A stretch of DNA of 23,696 nucleotides from Bacteroidia bacterium (GTDB taxonomy: Bacteria; Bacteroidota; Bacteroidia; UKL13-3). The notes under the pieces are model-generated. The model was not told the origin of the DNA. It saw nothing but the letters and a program-made list of their open reading frames with translations, and did no database searches. The position numbers and the translations under genes are program-made. The stretch lies in assembly GCA_022402405.1 (NCBI GenBank), contig JAKRSG010000107.1, forward strand, positions 1-23,696, given 5' to 3'. Below, one piece after another: positions 21,338 through 23,696 of this stretch. The first letter of the stretch is position 1; each line of letters starts with the position of its first letter.

Positions 21338-23696
21338 ATGGTATCTGTTTTTAGACTATTACTTTTGTGTGGTGTATTTATTTTCGGTACTATTAGTGCC
21401 TTTGCAGCATCTAAATCCTATCAAATTCTGAGTGGATTTGTTGAAAATGCTGGGCAATTTAAAAACCAGAATCATGATAAAAATGATGAAATAAAGTTTC
21501 AATTGCGCACTCAAAATATGTTGGTTCAGCTTAAAAGAAATGGGTTTAACTACCAAATTAGAGGTAATAATGAATGGCAACGTATAGAGGTTTTATTTGA
21601 GGCTTGTAATTGGTCTGAACCTAAAGCAATGGAGCTATTGCCAGGCGAATTATTCTATAGTTCTAGTTATGATATTGGTCAAAAATATGCTGCTCATCAG
21701 TACCAAAAAGTGTATTACAAAAACCTATATGATGGTATTGATTTGGAATGTATAGCCAGTAAGCAAGAGGGAACTGATGTAGAATTTAAATACAATTTCA
21801 TCATACATCCTGGGGCTAATCCAAAACAAATTCTGATGAAAATTAATGGAGCACCCAAAACTTGGGTAGATGAAAGTGGTAGTTTGTGCATGCAAACAAT
21901 TTCTGGTGAAATAAAAGATAGAATGCCCATTAGCTATGAGTTGAATCAAAATGGGGATTTTCATAAGAAGGTAACTGCTATTTTCGAAGAAATAAATGAT
22001 AATCAATTTGGCATTTTATTGGGTGAATACAACCCTAAAAATACCCTTGTAGTTGACCCTATTTTATGGGCTACTTATTTGGGTGGATTTAATTATGATG
22101 TATTAAGAAAGCTAGTAGTAGATACCTTGGGTAATAGTTATTGTATGGGACAAACATACTCTGTTAATTCTATTTCTACTACGGGCGCATATCAAACAAG
22201 TTTAAGTGGAAATACAGATGCTTTTATTACCAAGTTTTCTCCAACAGGTACCTTAATTTGGGCCACTTATTTTGGTGGTGCATATGATGAAGTAGGTTAC
22301 GCCTTGGCTTTATCTAAAAAGCAAGAATTGATTATAGTTGGTTCTACTCGTTCTACCTCTGGAATAGCAAGTACTGGTGCTTATCAAACAATTATTGCTG
22401 GGGGAGGTGACGGATTTGTAGCTAAATTTAGTTCAAATGGATCTTTGATTTGGTCAACTTATTTGGGATGGTCGGGTAATGAATCTATTTTGAACGTGTG
22501 CGTAGATGAAAAGGATGATGATATAAATATCATTGGCAATAGTACTTCTGCATCAGTGGGTGTTTTTCCGGGTGTTTATGCAACTGCAAATATGGGTGTT
22601 CAAGATGTAGTTTTAGCAAAACTCTCTTCTTCTGGATTGGTAAAATGGGTGAGTTTGTTTGGTGGTGCACTAAATGATTTTGGTGTTAGTATCAAAACGG
22701 ATAAATTGGGTAACTTATATTTTAATGGTTATACTTTTTCTACTACCGGACTTGCCACAAGTGGGGCTTGGCGGACGAATAATAGTGGCTCAACAATTGA
22801 TGCTTTTATCAGTATTTTCGACTCTACTGGTCAATTGGTAAGAAGCACTTTTTACGGTGGTATTAGGCAGGATAATTTTACTGGTTTAGACCTAGATACT
22901 GCCGGAAATATTTATGCTGTTGGGTATACAAATTCTATGGATAGTATTTCTACACCAGGTTCTTTTCAGGAGAATTTTTACGGCATTCTTTCTTCATATG
23001 ATATGATGCTCATAAAATTTAACTCGCAACTTAGGCCTATTTGGGGTACCTACATTGGAGGTAAGGGAAACGACTTTTTGTACGATGTTAGCGTAAGCAG
23101 AAATGGCTATATTGTTTGTGGTGGTAATACTAACAGCGATAGCCTTGCTACGCTTGATGCTAACCAAGTTTATCTTACTACCTTAAATTACCAAGCTGCT
23201 TATGTTGCAGTATTTAGTCCTGATGGAAATAGGCATTATGCAAGTTATTTTACCGGCAATACCGCTACTTACGTGCAATCTGTTGCCACTGATATGTACA
23301 ACCAAATATATTTAACAGGTTCTACTAACTCTAGTGTATTTATTACCACCCCAGGTGCACACCAAACGAGTTATGGTGGTGCTACAGATGCATACTTACT
23401 TAAATTACAAATAAGTTATCCATCCGTTAATTTGCCTCTAAGTAATAATGTACTTTCCGCTTCTCAACAAACTTGTGGAGCCACTCAGCCTGGTATTATA
23501 AATGGTTCTTCACCTAGCGGGGGAAATGGTTCTTTTACCTATTTATGGCTGCACTCTACCACGGGGTCTACTGGCATATTCTCGCCCGCACCGGGTGTAA
23601 ATACAGGAAAGGATTACCAACCTGGAACCGCCAATCCGCAAACTTGGTATAAGCGCTGGGTTTATTCTGGTACAGATAGCCTTGAGTCGAATGTGA
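21338..23696 (+). CDS. large secreted SBBP-repeat (beta-propeller) protein, C-terminus beyond window
   Basis: An open frame of 786 codons from ATG 21338 to the window end without a stop. Signal peptide MVSVFRLLLLCGVFIFGTIS, cleaved near AFA. Residues about 30-230 form the N-terminal domain common in such proteins (FVENAGQFKNQN, YDGIDLE, VVDPILWATYLGG at its end; DUF7948 type). From about 240 to 690 there are repeated SBBP-like units: WATYLGG, GNSYCMGQT, TTGAYQTSLSGNTDAFITKF and relatives (WATYFGG, WSTYLG, WGTYIGG), indicating a beta-propeller. The last visible part (from about 700) has QQTCGATQPGIINGSSPSGG, resembling repeat or PKD-like adhesion modules. Bacteroidota homologs usually end in a gliding-motility or T9SS sorting domain, which would lie outside the window. 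Likely a surface-exposed structural or adhesive protein. Confidence 0.9.
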   Translation, partial: MVSVFRLLLLCGVFIFGTISAFAASKSYQILSGFVENAGQFKNQNHDKNDEIKFQLRTQNMLVQLKRNGFNYQIRGNNEWQRIEVLFEACNWSEPKAMELLPGELFYSSSYDIGQKYAAHQYQKVYYKNLYDGIDLECIASKQEGTDVEFKYNFIIHPGANPKQILMKINGAPKTWVDESGSLCMQTISGEIKDRMPISYELNQNGDFHKKVTAIFEEINDNQFGILLGEYNPKNTLVVDPILWATYLGGFNYDVLRKLVVDTLGNSYCMGQTYSVNSISTTGAYQTSLSGNTDAFITKFSPTGTLIWATYFGGAYDEVGYALALSKKQELIIVGSTRSTSGIASTGAYQTIIAGGGDGFVAKFSSNGSLIWSTYLGWSGNESILNVCVDEKDDDINIIGNSTSASVGVFPGVYATANMGVQDVVLAKLSSSGLVKWVSLFGGALNDFGVSIKTDKLGNLYFNGYTFSTTGLATSGAWRTNNSGSTIDAFISIFDSTGQLVRSTFYGGIRQDNFTGLDLDTAGNIYAVGYTNSMDSISTPGSFQENFYGILSSYDMMLIKFNSQLRPIWGTYIGGKGNDFLYDVSVSRNGYIVCGGNTNSDSLATLDANQVYLTTLNYQAAYVAVFSPDGNRHYASYFTGNTATYVQSVATDMYNQIYLTGSTNSSVFITTPGAHQTSYGGATDAYLLKLQISYPSVNLPLSNNVLSASQQTCGATQPGIINGSSPSGGNGSFTYLWLHSTTGSTGIFSPAPGVNTGKDYQPGTANPQTWYKRWVYSGTDSLESNV

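Noticed and set aside
21359..22006. Minus-strand frames opposite the start of the SBBP protein
   Set aside because: They lie antisense to a continuous 786-codon frame with signal peptide and domain motifs; shadows of that coding sequence.

Overview
The window is AT-rich and reads as chromosomal DNA of a free-living Bacteroidota, probably in or near Sphingobacteriales, Chitinophagales or Flavobacteriales; the order cannot be fixed from the sequence alone. Supporting signs are a type IX secretion C-terminal sorting domain, an exported LamG protein, LruC-domain (DUF4842) surface proteins, an SBBP beta-propeller protein, many SPII lipoproteins ending in SC at the lipobox, PorT-like beta-barrels and few recognisable Shine-Dalgarno sites. 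I see no tRNA, rRNA, CRISPR array, transposase or phage gene.

Layout. (1) 1-5714, all minus strand: an ADP-ribosylglycohydrolase cut by the window start, a 109-aa unknown, a secreted LamG/T9SS protein, a kelch-like membrane protein with a cytoplasmic tail, an exported thermonuclease and an AlkB-type membrane hydroxylase. (2) 6324-12750, plus strand: the most distinctive part. A two-gene module (a roughly 130-aa lipoprotein followed by a repeat-bearing LruC protein) is present twice in tandem, each copy with a long AT-rich leader and its own closely related terminator. (3) 12748-16076, minus: a compact acs - outer-membrane barrel - DUF2461 operon. (4) 16157-17902, plus: a thioredoxin-fold protein and a two-domain fasciclin lipoprotein. 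(5) 17965-21161, minus: a small lipoprotein, an SPFH/band-7 lipoprotein, and two tandem paralogs with glycine-rich membrane segments. (6) 21338 to the end, plus: the first 786 codons of a large secreted SBBP-repeat protein.

Most genes encode cell-envelope or secreted products. The central metabolic gene is acs (acetate activation). The likeliest undescribed system is the duplicated lipoprotein + LruC module. Both copies keep the gene order, a spacing of about 20 bases, a set of CATTTTGA-type boxes in the leader, and a terminator whose stem differs by compensatory changes. The two large proteins differ mainly in repeat number (six versus two). This pattern suggests a co-regulated pair of surface fibre or adhesin-like proteins with an expandable stalk; that function is inference. 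A second candidate is the kelch-like protein at 2755-3963, whose cytoplasmic tail resembles a winged-helix end and could make it a membrane-bound one-component regulator.
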